64,000 nucleotides of DNA, from positions 1 through 64,000 of the forward strand of contig CAVWIN010000010.1 in the NCBI GenBank assembly GCA_963755085.1, written 5' to 3'. The notes below the pieces were generated by a model. The model was not told the origin of the DNA and ran no database searches. It saw only the letters and a program-made list of their open reading frames with translations. The DNA comes from JACVRM01 sp963755085 (GTDB taxonomy: Bacteria; Actinomycetota; Thermoleophilia; Gaiellales; Gaiellaceae). Both the position numbers and the translations under genes were made by a program. Of the stretch, positions 1-8,633 are shown one piece after another (positions within the stretch are counted from its first letter, which is position 1; each line of letters opens with the position of its first letter).

Positions 1-74
1 GGTAACACCCAAATCGTCCCCCGCTCGTGGGCCGGGGCCGCTGGTTGCCTGTGCGCCGGAGCGGTCCGGAAGTT

Positions 75-220
75 GGTACCGAACTTGGTCCGACCTGAGC
101 GCACTTCAGCGCATCTGAGGGGGTGGAAGCGACGCCGAAGCGCCGCTCCCGTAGCCAAATGCACCTCGCTCAGCAGACCTCCAAAACCGGGGGTTGCAGG
201 TTCGAGTCCTGCCGCCTCTG
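75..220 (+). repeat. Direct repeat copy 1, ending in a degenerate tRNA-Trp-like 3' half
   Basis: This is one copy of a ~148 bp direct repeat whose partner lies at 1677-1825. Its last ~45 bases read like the 3' half of a bacterial tRNA-Trp: loop CTCCAAA (179-185) followed by ACCGG, then a perfect T-arm with stem 196-200/208-212 around TTCGAGT. The 5' side of the anticodon stem is not complementary (GCAGA where CCGGT is expected) and the acceptor ends do not pair, so it cannot be a working tRNA. I infer a remnant of a tRNA-associated integration site. Confidence 0.6.
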
Positions 221-355
221 TTTCGGAGGCCGCTGCTCAGCGACACATTCCGGTGTGTCGCTAAGGGCGGCTACTCAGGCTTTCCGCCGTCGAGAGCATC
301 GTTCAGAGTGCCGCGAGAGCCTTCTCCCCGTTCGACGATGCCGGATAGTCTCTGA

Positions 356-1546
356 GTGACCGCGGCAGCGACCTCGATTCCCAGCTTCGCGGCCCCCGCT
401 CCGGACGTCAGGCGTGCGCGAGGTGCAACTGCGGTCGTGTTCGCGGTTCACGGCTGCGTGTTCGGAAGCTTCGCCGCTCGCGTTCCGTGGATCGCGGCGC
501 ACGTCGGTGTGAACGTCGGCGGCCTGGGTGTGGCGCTTCTCATGCCCGGGATCGGTGCGTTGTCCGCGATGCCGTTCTCGGGGCGACTCGCCCACCGCTA
601 CGCGTTCCGGCCTCTCGTCACCGCGACGATCGCCGCGTTCTGCGCCAGCCTCGTCCTGCTGGCGCTCCCGACGTCGCTCGCGCTCCTCTGCCTCGCGCTG
701 CTTATTTTCGGCGCGACGGCCGGCCTGGCAGACATGGCGATGAACGCGGAGGGCGTCATCGTCGAGAAGGCGTACGGCCGGTCGATCATGTCGAGCTTCC
801 ACGGCTTCTGGAGCCTCGGCATCCTGATTGGCTCCGCGCTGTCGGCGCTCGTTTCACACGCAGGGACCGACGCCCGCCTCCAGTTCGTGGTCGAAGCGCT
901 GCTTCTCGCCACCGCCGGAGCGATCGCCGCGCGCTACGTCGTCGAGGATGCGGGCTCCAGGGCGGCGACTCCCCCGCCTGTCTTTGCGCTTCCGACGCGT
1001 CCGGTGCTGCTCATCGGGTTGGTCGGCCTGTGCTGCGTGTTCGCGGAGCTCGCCGGCACCGACTGGTCGGCGCTCTACCTCCAGGACGAGCTGGGCGGGT
1101 CGGCGAGCGCCGCCGCACTCGCCGTCTCCGCGTACGCGGCCACGATGGCGGGTGCGCGGCTCGTGGGCGATCGCGTGATCCGGAAGCTCCGCCCCGTCCT
1201 GACGGTGCGCCTCTCCGGAGCATGCGCCGCGACCGGGGCCGTGCTGGTCGTCGTGGCGCCGGATCTCGCGGTCGGGCTGGCCGGGTTCGCGCTGCTCGGT
1301 GTCGGAGTCGCCCTCGTCATCCCACTCGTGTTCGCGGCAGCCGGCCGGATCGGCCCGCACCCGGCGCGCAGCCTCGCGGGCGTCGCCGGCATCGCCTATG
1401 GCGGCGGCCTCGTCGCCCCGGGCGTCATCGGTGGTGTCGCATCCGTGACGTCCCTGACGGTCTCGTTCGGCCTGATCGCCTGCCTGATGGTCGTCATGGC
1501 GCTCGCAGCAGGGGTTCTCCGGTTCGCCGACCAACGCGACCCGTGA
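356..1546 (+). CDS. MFS transporter, YbjJ-like
   Basis: This encodes a 396-residue, 12-helix major facilitator protein of the inner membrane. The first half carries the run GLADMAMNAEGV and then SSFHGFWSLG, which I associate with the YbjJ-like branch of the family; the substrate is unknown. The GTG start at 356 directly precedes a hydrophilic N-terminus and then the first membrane segment. A TAGTCT hexamer lies at 346-351, 4 bases upstream. The gene sits alone between the two direct repeats at 75-220 and 1677-1825, so it may have been carried or duplicated with them. Base composition looks like the neighbours. Confidence 0.85.
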   Translation: MTAAATSIPSFAAPAPDVRRARGATAVVFAVHGCVFGSFAARVPWIAAHVGVNVGGLGVALLMPGIGALSAMPFSGRLAHRYAFRPLVTATIAAFCASLVLLALPTSLALLCLALLIFGATAGLADMAMNAEGVIVEKAYGRSIMSSFHGFWSLGILIGSALSALVSHAGTDARLQFVVEALLLATAGAIAARYVVEDAGSRAATPPPVFALPTRPVLLIGLVGLCCVFAELAGTDWSALYLQDELGGSASAAALAVSAYAATMAGARLVGDRVIRKLRPVLTVRLSGACAATGAVLVVVAPDLAVGLAGFALLGVGVALVIPLVFAAAGRIGPHPARSLAGVAGIAYGGGLVAPGVIGGVASVTSLTVSFGLIACLMVVMALAAGVLRFADQRDP

Positions 1547-1676
1547 GCGCGCCGAAGGCTCCCTCCGGATCTTTTCGCCGCCGGAGCGCTTATCGAGGAA
1601 GACCGTGCGGAGCGCCGCCAAGGTGCGGCCGCGCTGGTGCCGTTTCGCTGGTCGGTGCGACGCGACCGGCCATCGT

Positions 1677-1825
1677 GGTACCGAACTCGGTACCGACCTG
1701 AGCGCACCTCAGCGCATCTCAGCGGGTGGGAGCGACGCCGAAACGCCGCTTCCCGAAGCTAACTGCACCTAACGCGGTAGACCTGCAAAACCGGGGGTTG
1801 CAGGTTCGAGTCCTGCCGCTCCTGT
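1677..1825 (+). repeat. Direct repeat copy 2, degenerate tRNA-like element
   Basis: This is the second copy of the repeat at 75-220. Here the acceptor arms do pair: GGGAGCG (1728-1734) with CGCTCCT (1817-1823), and the T-arm is perfect (1800-1804/1812-1816). The span is 97 nt, about 20 nt too long for a normal tRNA. The anticodon loop reads CTGCAAA (1783-1789) with 3' stem ACCGG but no matching 5' stem. Copy 1 has CCA where this has GCA. It is best read as a decayed or chimeric tRNA-derived site, not a functional tRNA. Confidence 0.6.
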
Positions 1826-2161
1826 CGCGAAAGGCCGCGCGTTTGCAGGGCTTTCTTGTGAGCGCGTTGCCTGAACGGGAGACGTTCTACGCATCCGTTC
1901 TACCCATATCGGGCTGGGGCGTGCCGAACATGCGCGCCTCGCCGACTTCGCTCAAAGAAAGACCCAGCCGCCATGGACCGTTTGTGCTCGGGGCGCCTGC
2001 CGTCTGCTGAGCCGCTCTGAGCCCTCCGGCCCCCGCCGGAGTGTTCCCGGTCGGGTCGGCCGCCTCGGGCGCGAGCGGGCCGCGTACGGCCGAGCACACG
2101 GTCACGAGGAGGACGACAGCCGTCGGTTCTGGCCGTCGGCTTGCATCGGAGCGGTCCAGCG
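1826..2161. other. Intergenic region without a convincing gene
   Basis: This stretch lies between the tRNA-like repeat and the SAM hydrolase gene. Open frames run through it because of the high GC content, but none has a recognisable protein, a plausible ribosome-binding site with a start, or domain-like sequence. I see no strong hairpin terminator. Confidence 0.5.
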
Positions 2162-2182
2162 GTGAAGCTCGACCGGCCGCTC

Positions 2183-3019
2183 ATGACTCCTCCGATCGTT
2201 TTCCTCTCGGATTTCGGCTACCGCAACGAATGGGTCGGGATCTGTCACGTCGTGATCAACAAGATCGCGCCCGACAGCCGCATCCTCGACCTGTCGCATG
2301 GCGTGCCCCCGCTCGACGTGATGGCCGGTGCGCTCGTTCTTGCCGACTGTCTCCCTTACATGCGCCACGACGCAGTCGTGCTCGCTGTCGTGGACCCCAG
2401 CGTCGGGCGCGACCGGGACGTCGCCATCAGAACGGTGGACGGTCGGTTGCTCGTCGGCCCCGACAACGGCCTGCTCGCGCCGGCCTGGCGCGCCGCAGAG
2501 GGGGTTGACCGAGCCGTCTCGATCACGTCGTCCGCGATCGTGGTCGAGCCGGTTTCGCCTTCCTTCCACGCGCGCGACGTGCTCGCTCCCGCAGCCGCGC
2601 ACCTTGCATGCGGAGTCTCGCTGGACGATCTGGGCGATCCAATCGAGACTGGGACGCTCGCCGAGCTCCGCATTCCCGAACCTGATGTCGAGCCGGGGAA
2701 GATCGGCTGCGAGGTCCTCGACCTGAACCGCTTCGGCAACATCCAGCTCAACGTCAGGCGCTCGCACCTCGCGGCCGCCGGACTTGACCGAAGCGCCCGT
2801 CTCACGGTGCAGACAACGTCCGGCGAGGCGGTCGCCCGGCAGGTCGCGACGTACGCGGACCTCGACGCCGGCGAATGGGGGTTGATCATCGATCCGCGGG
2901 GCTGGCTCTCGGTGATCCGCGCGAACCCCGACAACGCCGCCGCCGACCTGGGCGTCGGCGTCGGCGATCTCGTGTGGCTTGGCCCGGCACCCGGCCCAGA
3001 CGGACGGGCCGCCGGGTAG
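2183..3019 (+). CDS. S-adenosylmethionine hydrolase / SAM hydroxide adenosyltransferase (DUF62 family)
   Basis: The protein (278 residues from ATG 2183) matches the DUF62 family, which hydrolyses S-adenosylmethionine to adenosine and methionine using water or hydroxide. The N-terminus IVFLSDFGYRNEWVG has the family's catalytic Asp region, followed by DLSHGVPP, VVDPSVG and VGPDNGLLAPA, and the C-terminal beta domain has DLNRFGNIQLN. I chose ATG 2183 because family members begin right at this strand. GTG 2162 has a GGAG 10 bases upstream and is a real alternative; TTG 2141 is less likely. The physiological role in bacteria is uncertain. Confidence 0.85.
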   Translation: MTPPIVFLSDFGYRNEWVGICHVVINKIAPDSRILDLSHGVPPLDVMAGALVLADCLPYMRHDAVVLAVVDPSVGRDRDVAIRTVDGRLLVGPDNGLLAPAWRAAEGVDRAVSITSSAIVVEPVSPSFHARDVLAPAAAHLACGVSLDDLGDPIETGTLAELRIPEPDVEPGKIGCEVLDLNRFGNIQLNVRRSHLAAAGLDRSARLTVQTTSGEAVARQVATYADLDAGEWGLIIDPRGWLSVIRANPDNAAADLGVGVGDLVWLGPAPGPDGRAAG

Positions 3020-3114
3020 CGAGCCGGCCGACGACTTCGAAGGCGGCGTCCGGATAGGACGCTCGGGCGTCGCAAACGCCGACGTCGCAGTCGAGCCGGC
3101 CAACTCCCGGGCCT

Positions 3115-3120
3115 ACACTA
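3115..3120 (+). promoter_or_regulatory. Probable -10 hexamer TACACT of a leaderless promoter
   Basis: TACACT ends 6 bases before GTG 3127, and no Shine-Dalgarno sequence is present, so the transcript probably starts at or next to the start codon. Confidence 0.45.
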
Positions 3121-3126
3121 GCGGGG

Positions 3127-5460
3127 GTGCAGATCTGCCCCAATTGCGGTGAGGAAAACCCTGCAAAGTTCCGGCTCTGCGGCTTCTGCGGCACCCCGCT
3201 CGCGCCGGCCGCGCCGCCGCAAGAGGTGCGGAAGCTCGTCACCATCCTGTTCTGCGACCTGAAGGGCTCTACGAGCCTCGGCGAGAGCCTCGACTCCGAA
3301 TCGCTGCGCGAGACGATGTCTCGCTACTTCGATGCCATGAGCGCCGCGATCACGCGCCACGGCGGCACGATCGAGAAGTTCATCGGCGATGCGGTAATGG
3401 CAGTCTTCGGCCTGCCTCGCGTGCACGAGGACGACGCGCTCCGGGCGGTTCGCGCAGCGCGCGGCATGCAAGAGGCGCTGGCCGATCTCAACGAGGGCCT
3501 CGAGCGGAGTTTCGGCGTCACGCTCGCAAACCGCATCGGCGTCAACACCGGAGAGGTCGTCGCCGGCGATTCGACCACCGGGCAGCGACTCGTCACGGGT
3601 GACCCGGTGAACACGGCCGCCCGCCTCGAGCAGGCGGCAGGATCGTGCGAGGTGCTCATGGGCGAGCTGACGTACCGTCTCGTTCGCGAGCACGTTGAAG
3701 TCGAGCCGGTCGAGCCGCTGGAGCTGAAAGGGAAGGCCGAGCGCGTGCCGGCTTTCCGTCTTCTCGCCGTCCACGAGCGGCCTGTGGCGAAAGGTAGCGC
3801 CACACCGCTGGTCGGACGTCAGCACGAGGCCGACGTGGTTGCGGCGGCGCTTCGAGGTGCCGTCGAGACCGGTACGTGCGGGCGTCTGCTGATCACCGGC
3901 GACGCGGGGGTCGGCAAGTCGAGCCTTGTCGAGCACGTGAGCGCTGCAGCCTCCGAGCAGGCGCTCGTCATCCGCGGCCGGTGTCTCTCGTACGGAGACG
4001 GGATCACGTTCTGGCCGCTGACGGAGGCACTGCGTCAGGCAGCAGATATCCAGGACAGCGACGCGCTTGCTGCAGCGCGGGCGAAGCTCGCCGCCTTACT
4101 TGGGGAAGCTCATGAAGAGGTCTTCGAGCGGCTCGCATCGGCGGTCGGGCTCTCCGACCGGCAGTACGCGCTCCCGGAGGTCTTCTGGGCTGTCCGCAAG
4201 CTCGTCGAGCTCTTGTCCGCTCGACGGCCGCTCGTCCTCGTCTTCGAGGACCTGCACTGGGCGGAACCGGCGCTCCTCGATCTCCTCGACCACGTCGCGA
4301 CGACGGCTGAACGCGCGCGGGCACTGCTCCTCTGCGTTGCCCGGACCGACGTGTTCGAGCTGCGGCCTGGATGGGCGGAACTCGATCATCTCCCCCTGAT
4401 GCCGCTCTCGGCTGAGGCCAGCGCGGAGGTGATCGGCAACCTCCTCGGCGAGGCGGACATCGCGGACGACGCGCGCGCGCGCATCGTCAAGGCCGCAGAC
4501 GGGAACCCGCTCTTCGTCGAGCAGCTGCTCTCGATGATGATCGACGGCGGCCTGCTGCGGCTCGAGGACGGAGTCTGGCGCACCGGCGAACTGCCCGAGG
4601 AGTGGGTCCCGCCGACGATCCACGCGCTCGTGACTGCACGGCTCGACGGCCTCGAGCGCGAGCAACGGGCGGTCATCGATCCGGCCTCGGTTATCGGCGT
4701 CTACTTCCAGCGCGAAGCCCTCGAGGAGCTCGTGGAGGACTTCGTTCGCGCGGAGATCGGCGGGCGGCTCGAGGAGCTCGCGCGCAAGCAGTTCGTCCAG
4801 CCGGAGTCTCCGGAGTTGCATCGCTTCCACCATGTCCTCATCCGCGAAAGCGTGTACGAGGGGCTTCTAAAGCGGACACGGGCGGCCCTCCACGAGCGCT
4901 TCGTACAGTGGGGCGACCGGGTCAACGGGGACCGTGCGACGGAGTTCCAGGAGATCACGGGCTACCACCTGGAGCAGGCGTACCGCTACCTCGTGCAGCT
5001 CGCGCCCGCAGACGAGCACGCGCTCGAGCTGGCGGCCGAGGGGGCGCGGCGGCTCGGAGCGGCCGGGCGGCGCGCCTTCGTGCGCGGCGACATGAACGCC
5101 GCGAAAAAGCTGCTCCTCCGCGCGACCGCCCTGTTGCCCGCCACGGACCCCCGCCGTCTCGAGCTCTTCCCGGACCTCGGGGAAGCTCTGCTCCAGCTCG
5201 GCGACTTCGCGCAAGCCGAGAGCCTGCTCGAGGACGCCGTGGCCACTGCCGAGGCTGCGGGCGAGCACACCCTTGCCGCCAACGCGCGGCTGGTCAGCCA
5301 GTTCGTCCGTCTCCTGGCCGGCAATACCGATGGCTGGACCGGCGAGGCGACGCGAGCCGCCGAGCAGGCAATCGCGCTCTGCGAGCGCGAGAACGATGAC
5401 GTCGGCCTCGCCCGCGCGTGGCGCGTGCTTGCATGGATCAGCGGCACGGCGTGCCGCTAG
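3127..5460 (+). CDS. Class III adenylate/guanylate cyclase with AAA ATPase and TPR region, N-terminal part before in-frame TAG
   Basis: This 777-residue part has a zinc ribbon at the N-terminus (C4, C7, C18, C21), then a class III nucleotide cyclase domain with metal-binding D44 (FCDLKGST) and D88 (FIGDAVMAVFG) and the motif DPVNTAARLEQA. A STAND/AAA-type ATPase follows, with Walker A GDAGVGKSS and Walker B LVFEDLHWAEP, then helical repeats. Such proteins are usually ~1000-1100 residues and are thought to be signal-responsive regulators. A TAG at 5458-5460 ends the frame, but the same frame continues with homologous sequence to 6309. The whole would be 1060 residues. The family normally has an aromatic residue at the stop position, so TAC to TAG is a plausible change. 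Confidence 0.85.
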   Translation: MQICPNCGEENPAKFRLCGFCGTPLAPAAPPQEVRKLVTILFCDLKGSTSLGESLDSESLRETMSRYFDAMSAAITRHGGTIEKFIGDAVMAVFGLPRVHEDDALRAVRAARGMQEALADLNEGLERSFGVTLANRIGVNTGEVVAGDSTTGQRLVTGDPVNTAARLEQAAGSCEVLMGELTYRLVREHVEVEPVEPLELKGKAERVPAFRLLAVHERPVAKGSATPLVGRQHEADVVAAALRGAVETGTCGRLLITGDAGVGKSSLVEHVSAAASEQALVIRGRCLSYGDGITFWPLTEALRQAADIQDSDALAAARAKLAALLGEAHEEVFERLASAVGLSDRQYALPEVFWAVRKLVELLSARRPLVLVFEDLHWAEPALLDLLDHVATTAERARALLLCVARTDVFELRPGWAELDHLPLMPLSAEASAEVIGNLLGEADIADDARARIVKAADGNPLFVEQLLSMMIDGGLLRLEDGVWRTGELPEEWVPPTIHALVTARLDGLEREQRAVIDPASVIGVYFQREALEELVEDFVRAEIGGRLEELARKQFVQPESPELHRFHHVLIRESVYEGLLKRTRAALHERFVQWGDRVNGDRATEFQEITGYHLEQAYRYLVQLAPADEHALELAAEGARRLGAAGRRAFVRGDMNAAKKLLLRATALLPATDPRRLELFPDLGEALLQLGDFAQAESLLEDAVATAEAAGEHTLAANARLVSQFVRLLAGNTDGWTGEATRAAEQAIALCERENDDVGLARAWRVLAWISGTACR

Positions 5461-5610
5461 GGGTCGGCGGCCAGCGCGCTCGAGCACGCGATCGAGCACG
5501 CCCGGCGCGCCGACGACGTCCGCCAGGAACGGCGTGCCTCGACGCTGTACGTCCTCGCCGCGCTGTACGGGCCGACGCCGGTCGAGGAAGGCCTCCAACG
5601 CTGCGCCGAG

Positions 5611-6309
5611 GTGGCCGGCCGCGTCGTCGGTGACCGACAGGCGGAAGGCGCGGCGCTCGCCGTCGTTGGCCAGTTCGAGGCGCTCCGAGGCGACTTCCAG
5701 CGCGCCCGCGAGCAGTGCCGCCGGGCGCTCGGGATCTTCGAAGAGCTCGGCCTCGGTTTCGACACGGCAATGGCGTCAGTCGTGCTCGCGCGGGTCGAGG
5801 TCCTGGCCGGTGACCCGGCGACCGCGGAACGTGTGCTCGTCGGAGCCTACGAGTACCTGGTGCGCGTCGATGAGCGGTACCTTCGCCCATCGGTCGCTGC
5901 GCTGCTCGCAGAGCTGCTGCTCGACCAGGCCCGGATCGACGAGGCCGAGGAGCTGGCGCGCGAAGCGGAGGAGCTGGCCGCGTCGGACGACGTCGACGCA
6001 CAGACGCTCTCGCGCCTTGCGCGTGCCGGCGTACTCATGCGGCGCGGCCAGGTCGAGCCGGCGGAAGCGCTCGTGCGCGAGGCGATCGACCTGCTGGAGC
6101 CGACCGACGTCGTCGTCAACCGCGTGGCCGCATGGAGCCGCCTCGCCGAGATTCTGTTTCGGACCGGGCACCCCGACGAGGGCCGGGAGCTCCTCATCGA
6201 GGCCCGTGGACTCGTGCTTCGGAAAGGCAGCGTCGCGATGCTCGGGCAGCTGGGCGAGCTCGAGGACGAACTCGCCCAGCGTTCGTTTGTGACGCCCGAT
6301 ACGGCTTAG
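5611..6309 (+). CDS. C-terminal TPR part of the cyclase/AAA protein, downstream of the in-frame TAG
   Basis: This continues the reading frame of the cyclase gene that starts at 3127. Coding sequence resumes immediately at 5461 (GSAASALEHAIEHARRADD), and GTG 5611 is only the first usable start after the stop. The 232 residues are TPR-like helical repeats rich in Ala, Glu and Arg, typical of the C-terminus of this family. Alone it is unlikely to be an independent gene. It is either the readthrough or repaired half of one protein or a relic. It converges on the pseudogene at 6306-7333, whose stop codon overlaps this one by three bases. Confidence 0.7.
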   Translation: MAGRVVGDRQAEGAALAVVGQFEALRGDFQRAREQCRRALGIFEELGLGFDTAMASVVLARVEVLAGDPATAERVLVGAYEYLVRVDERYLRPSVAALLAELLLDQARIDEAEELAREAEELAASDDVDAQTLSRLARAGVLMRRGQVEPAEALVREAIDLLEPTDVVVNRVAAWSRLAEILFRTGHPDEGRELLIEARGLVLRKGSVAMLGQLGELEDELAQRSFVTPDTA

Positions 6310-7333
6310 CCGAAGCCGAACTGGCCGTTCTCGAGGCCGCGTCCGGTCGCCGTGACGATCTTGTTGTTCCCGTGTTGCTGATCCAGCGTGTCCCAGCAGA
6401 GCGGCTGGCCCAGTGTCGGCGCCTGCTCGGGGATGATGCTCGCACAGCTCGGAACATCCTTGAGAAACGTTGTTGTCGTCGACGTGCACGAGCTTCGTCA
6501 GCTGGAACCCGGTCGGGTACTTCGCAGATATCGACCAGCTGTACGGATTGTTCGCGTCCACACCGTTGTAAAACGGGTTCCCGAGGCGTGGCCGGGAATG
6601 GCGCAGCCGGGATATCGAGTGACGGTGAACGACGTCAAGCACGTGTCGCAGAGCGGCGTCCCCACGCCATCGTGGATCGACAGCGCAATCCCGAACGGAT
6701 CGCCGAAGAACGTCGACGGCATCGTCGCCTGGAAGTTCTGCGGATGGTTGGGCTTGAGGGCGCCGGTACGCGCGTTCTCGTTCACGTGCAGGTACGTGTC
6801 GGCCTTCGTCGTGTTCTCCACGACGTTGGTCAGCACTGCAGAAGACTGCGCAAGGGTCGTCCCGTTGTTCTTGTTGCCGCCCACGGTCTGGGCCGCGACC
6901 GTGATCGCCGCCACGGTCGAGACCTGCGTCCCGCTCGACGGCGCCGTGAAGCGGAAGTCGACCGCGAAGGTGCGCCCGGGATGAACGTGCCGTCAAAGGG
7001 CGTGCACACCATCTGATGCAGGTTTTTCGGGTTCACTGCACAGCTGGCGTCGCTCGCGTCGGAGAACGTCGCACCGTCGCTCGTGACGACGATCTGGCCG
7101 TGCTGCGTCGTGCTGTCACCCGTGTTCTGGACGATCAGGTGGTAGCCGATCTTGCCGCCGAAGGAAACCTGCGGGATGTCGTTCCCGATCGTGCCGATCA
7201 GGGGCGAGAGATCAACCTGGAAGCTCGTTGCCGCTCGGCCCGTACCAGTCCCACCGACCGAGGCCGCAACGACCAGTGCGCAGCACACCGTGCCAAGACC
7301 GAGTGCCCGCCGCCGTAGTGACGAGTGCCGCAT
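6306..7333 (-). pseudogene. Frameshifted secreted protein, DUF11-like
   Basis: The N-terminus from ATG 7333 is a clear export signal (RRRALGLGTVCCALVVAASV), preceded by AAAGGGG 10 bases upstream. The mature part looks like a beta-sandwich of DUF11 type (IGYHLIVQNTGDSTTQHGQI). The frame then breaks three times: near 6975-6980 after TFIPG (continuing as RTFAVDFRFTAPSSGTQ), near 6600 before GNPFYNGVDANNPYSW, and near 6470 before FLKDVPSCASIIPE. It ends at TAA 6306-6308 after GRGLENGQFGFG. Read with these shifts it would be about 340 residues. Three indels in one gene mean decay or poor consensus sequence here. Confidence 0.7.
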
Positions 7334-7570
7334 AACCGAGAACCCCTTTCGATGAATGCCCGCGCCCCAGAACTCGGCAGGGCCCCCGGGATCTAAGCAC
7401 AGACTGGCAGAGAAACACAAAGGTTTCGCTGCTCCTCAACTCGGGCGATCGCCCTCGGAGCGGTTGCGCGAGTCGGCGAGGGCACCACTCACCGGGCTTG
7501 CATGGCAGGAAGTTTGGAGGACAGCAGCGCGTCGGCGACTGCTAAGCGCAACCGGCCAGGCCGTGGCTCG

Positions 7571-7765
7571 CTAGCGCCTGATCACCTCGTGGACCTCGAA
7601 GATCTCCGGGTCCCTGTCGAACCCGATTCCGACCTCGCCCAGGATCGGCATCAACCGCTCGCCGAACGCGTCGAGTTGCTCCCGAGAGTCCCAGATCTCG
7701 CTCACGAGCAGGTTCCCTTCGGACCCGAAGCAGACGTGGTAGTCGAGTCCGTCCGGAGGCCACAC
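7571..7765 (-). CDS. Small antibiotic-biosynthesis-monooxygenase-like (ferredoxin-like fold) protein, start unclear
   Basis: From GTG 7763-7765 the frame gives 64 residues (PPDGLDYHVCFGSEG, VSEIWDSREQLDAFGERLMPIL). Upstream in the same frame the sequence AIIVVRFSPTALTSEKYDE is clearly the missing first strand and helix of this dimeric ABM-like fold, reaching about 7853. I find no ATG, GTG or TTG in frame in front of it. A TATAAT on this strand (7842-7847) overlaps that region. Either the true start is non-canonical, an indel removed it, or only the short form is made. The enzymatic role is unknown. Confidence 0.55.
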   Translation of the reverse strand: MWPPDGLDYHVCFGSEGNLLVSEIWDSREQLDAFGERLMPILGEVGIGFDRDPEIFEVHEVIRR

Positions 7766-7961
7766 GCCCGCCGCCGCGAGAACTCGGAGCGACTCGTCGT
7801 ACTTCTCGCTCGTCAGGGCGGTGGGGCTGAAGCGGACGACGATTATAGCTGGCCCGATCCGAGGCTGGCATGTTCCGCCCCCGTTGCATCGGTAGCACCC
7901 CGGACACTGCGTACCCGGAACCCCTCATCCTCGCTTCACGGACGCGACGCACACTGAAGCC

Positions 7962-8633
7962 GTGCGCGTGCTCGTGGTCGAAGACGAGGAGCGGCTCGCG
8001 GGCCTTCTGGCCCGGGGGCTCCGCGAGGAGGGCTACACAGCCGACGTGGCCTCCGACGGCTCGGAGGCGCTCTGGATGGCGCACGCCGGCGAGTACGGCG
8101 CCATCGTGCTCGACGTCATGCTGCCGAAGGTCGACGGGTTCGAGGTCTGCCGGCGGCTCCGCGCCGACGGTGTCTGGGCGCCGATCCTGATGCTGACGGC
8201 ACGCGACGCGGTCGACGACCGCATCACCGGGCTCGACGCGGGCGCCGACGACTACCTCGCCAAGCCCTTCTCGTTCGACGAGCTGCTCGCCCGCCTGCGG
8301 GCGCTGATCCGGCGGGCACCGGTCGAGCGTCCGGCCGTGCTCGAGGCCGGCGACCTGCGGCTCGATCCCGCGGCGCGGCGGGCCTGGCGCGGGTCGACGG
8401 AGCTCGACCTCTCGGCGAAGGAGCTCACGCTGCTCGAGCTCTTCCTGCGCCGGCCCGGCGTCGTGCTCAGCCGCGACCAGCTGCTCGAGGGCGCCTGGGA
8501 CATGGCCTTCGAGAGCCGCTCCAACGTCGTCGACGTCTCCATCCGGTCGTTGCGGCAGAAGATCGACCGCCCGTTCGGCACCGACTCGATCGAGACCGTC
8601 CGCGGCCTCGGCTACCGGCTGCGCCAGCCGTGA
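7962..8633 (+). CDS. OmpR/PhoB-family response regulator
   Basis: The 223-residue protein has a receiver domain with acidic pocket E7/D8, phosphoacceptor D51 (IVLDVMLP), the Thr of MLTARD and the Lys of AKPF, then a winged-helix DNA-binding domain (residues ~125-220) ending SNVVDVSIRSLRQKI and GLGYRL. The GTG start at 7962 fits the family start MRVLVVEDE. Its stop overlaps the kinase start at 8630 by four bases, so the two are translated together. It is likely to control the redox operon that follows and itself. Confidence 0.93.
   Translation: MRVLVVEDEERLAGLLARGLREEGYTADVASDGSEALWMAHAGEYGAIVLDVMLPKVDGFEVCRRLRADGVWAPILMLTARDAVDDRITGLDAGADDYLAKPFSFDELLARLRALIRRAPVERPAVLEAGDLRLDPAARRAWRGSTELDLSAKELTLLELFLRRPGVVLSRDQLLEGAWDMAFESRSNVVDVSIRSLRQKIDRPFGTDSIETVRGLGYRLRQP

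Noticed and set aside
1728..1824. A possible intact tRNA, including tRNA-Sec because of the 97-nt length
   Set aside because: The acceptor and T-arm pair, but there is no proper D-arm or anticodon stem and the anticodon position reads GCA, not UCA.
1726..2010. Open frame of 94 codons starting inside the tRNA-like repeat
   Set aside because: It begins within the tRNA-derived sequence, has no ribosome-binding site and shows no protein-like composition.
2102..3103. Minus-strand open frame of 333 codons opposite the SAM hydrolase
   Set aside because: Low-complexity Arg/Asp/Gly-rich translation; the plus strand encodes a full conserved family.
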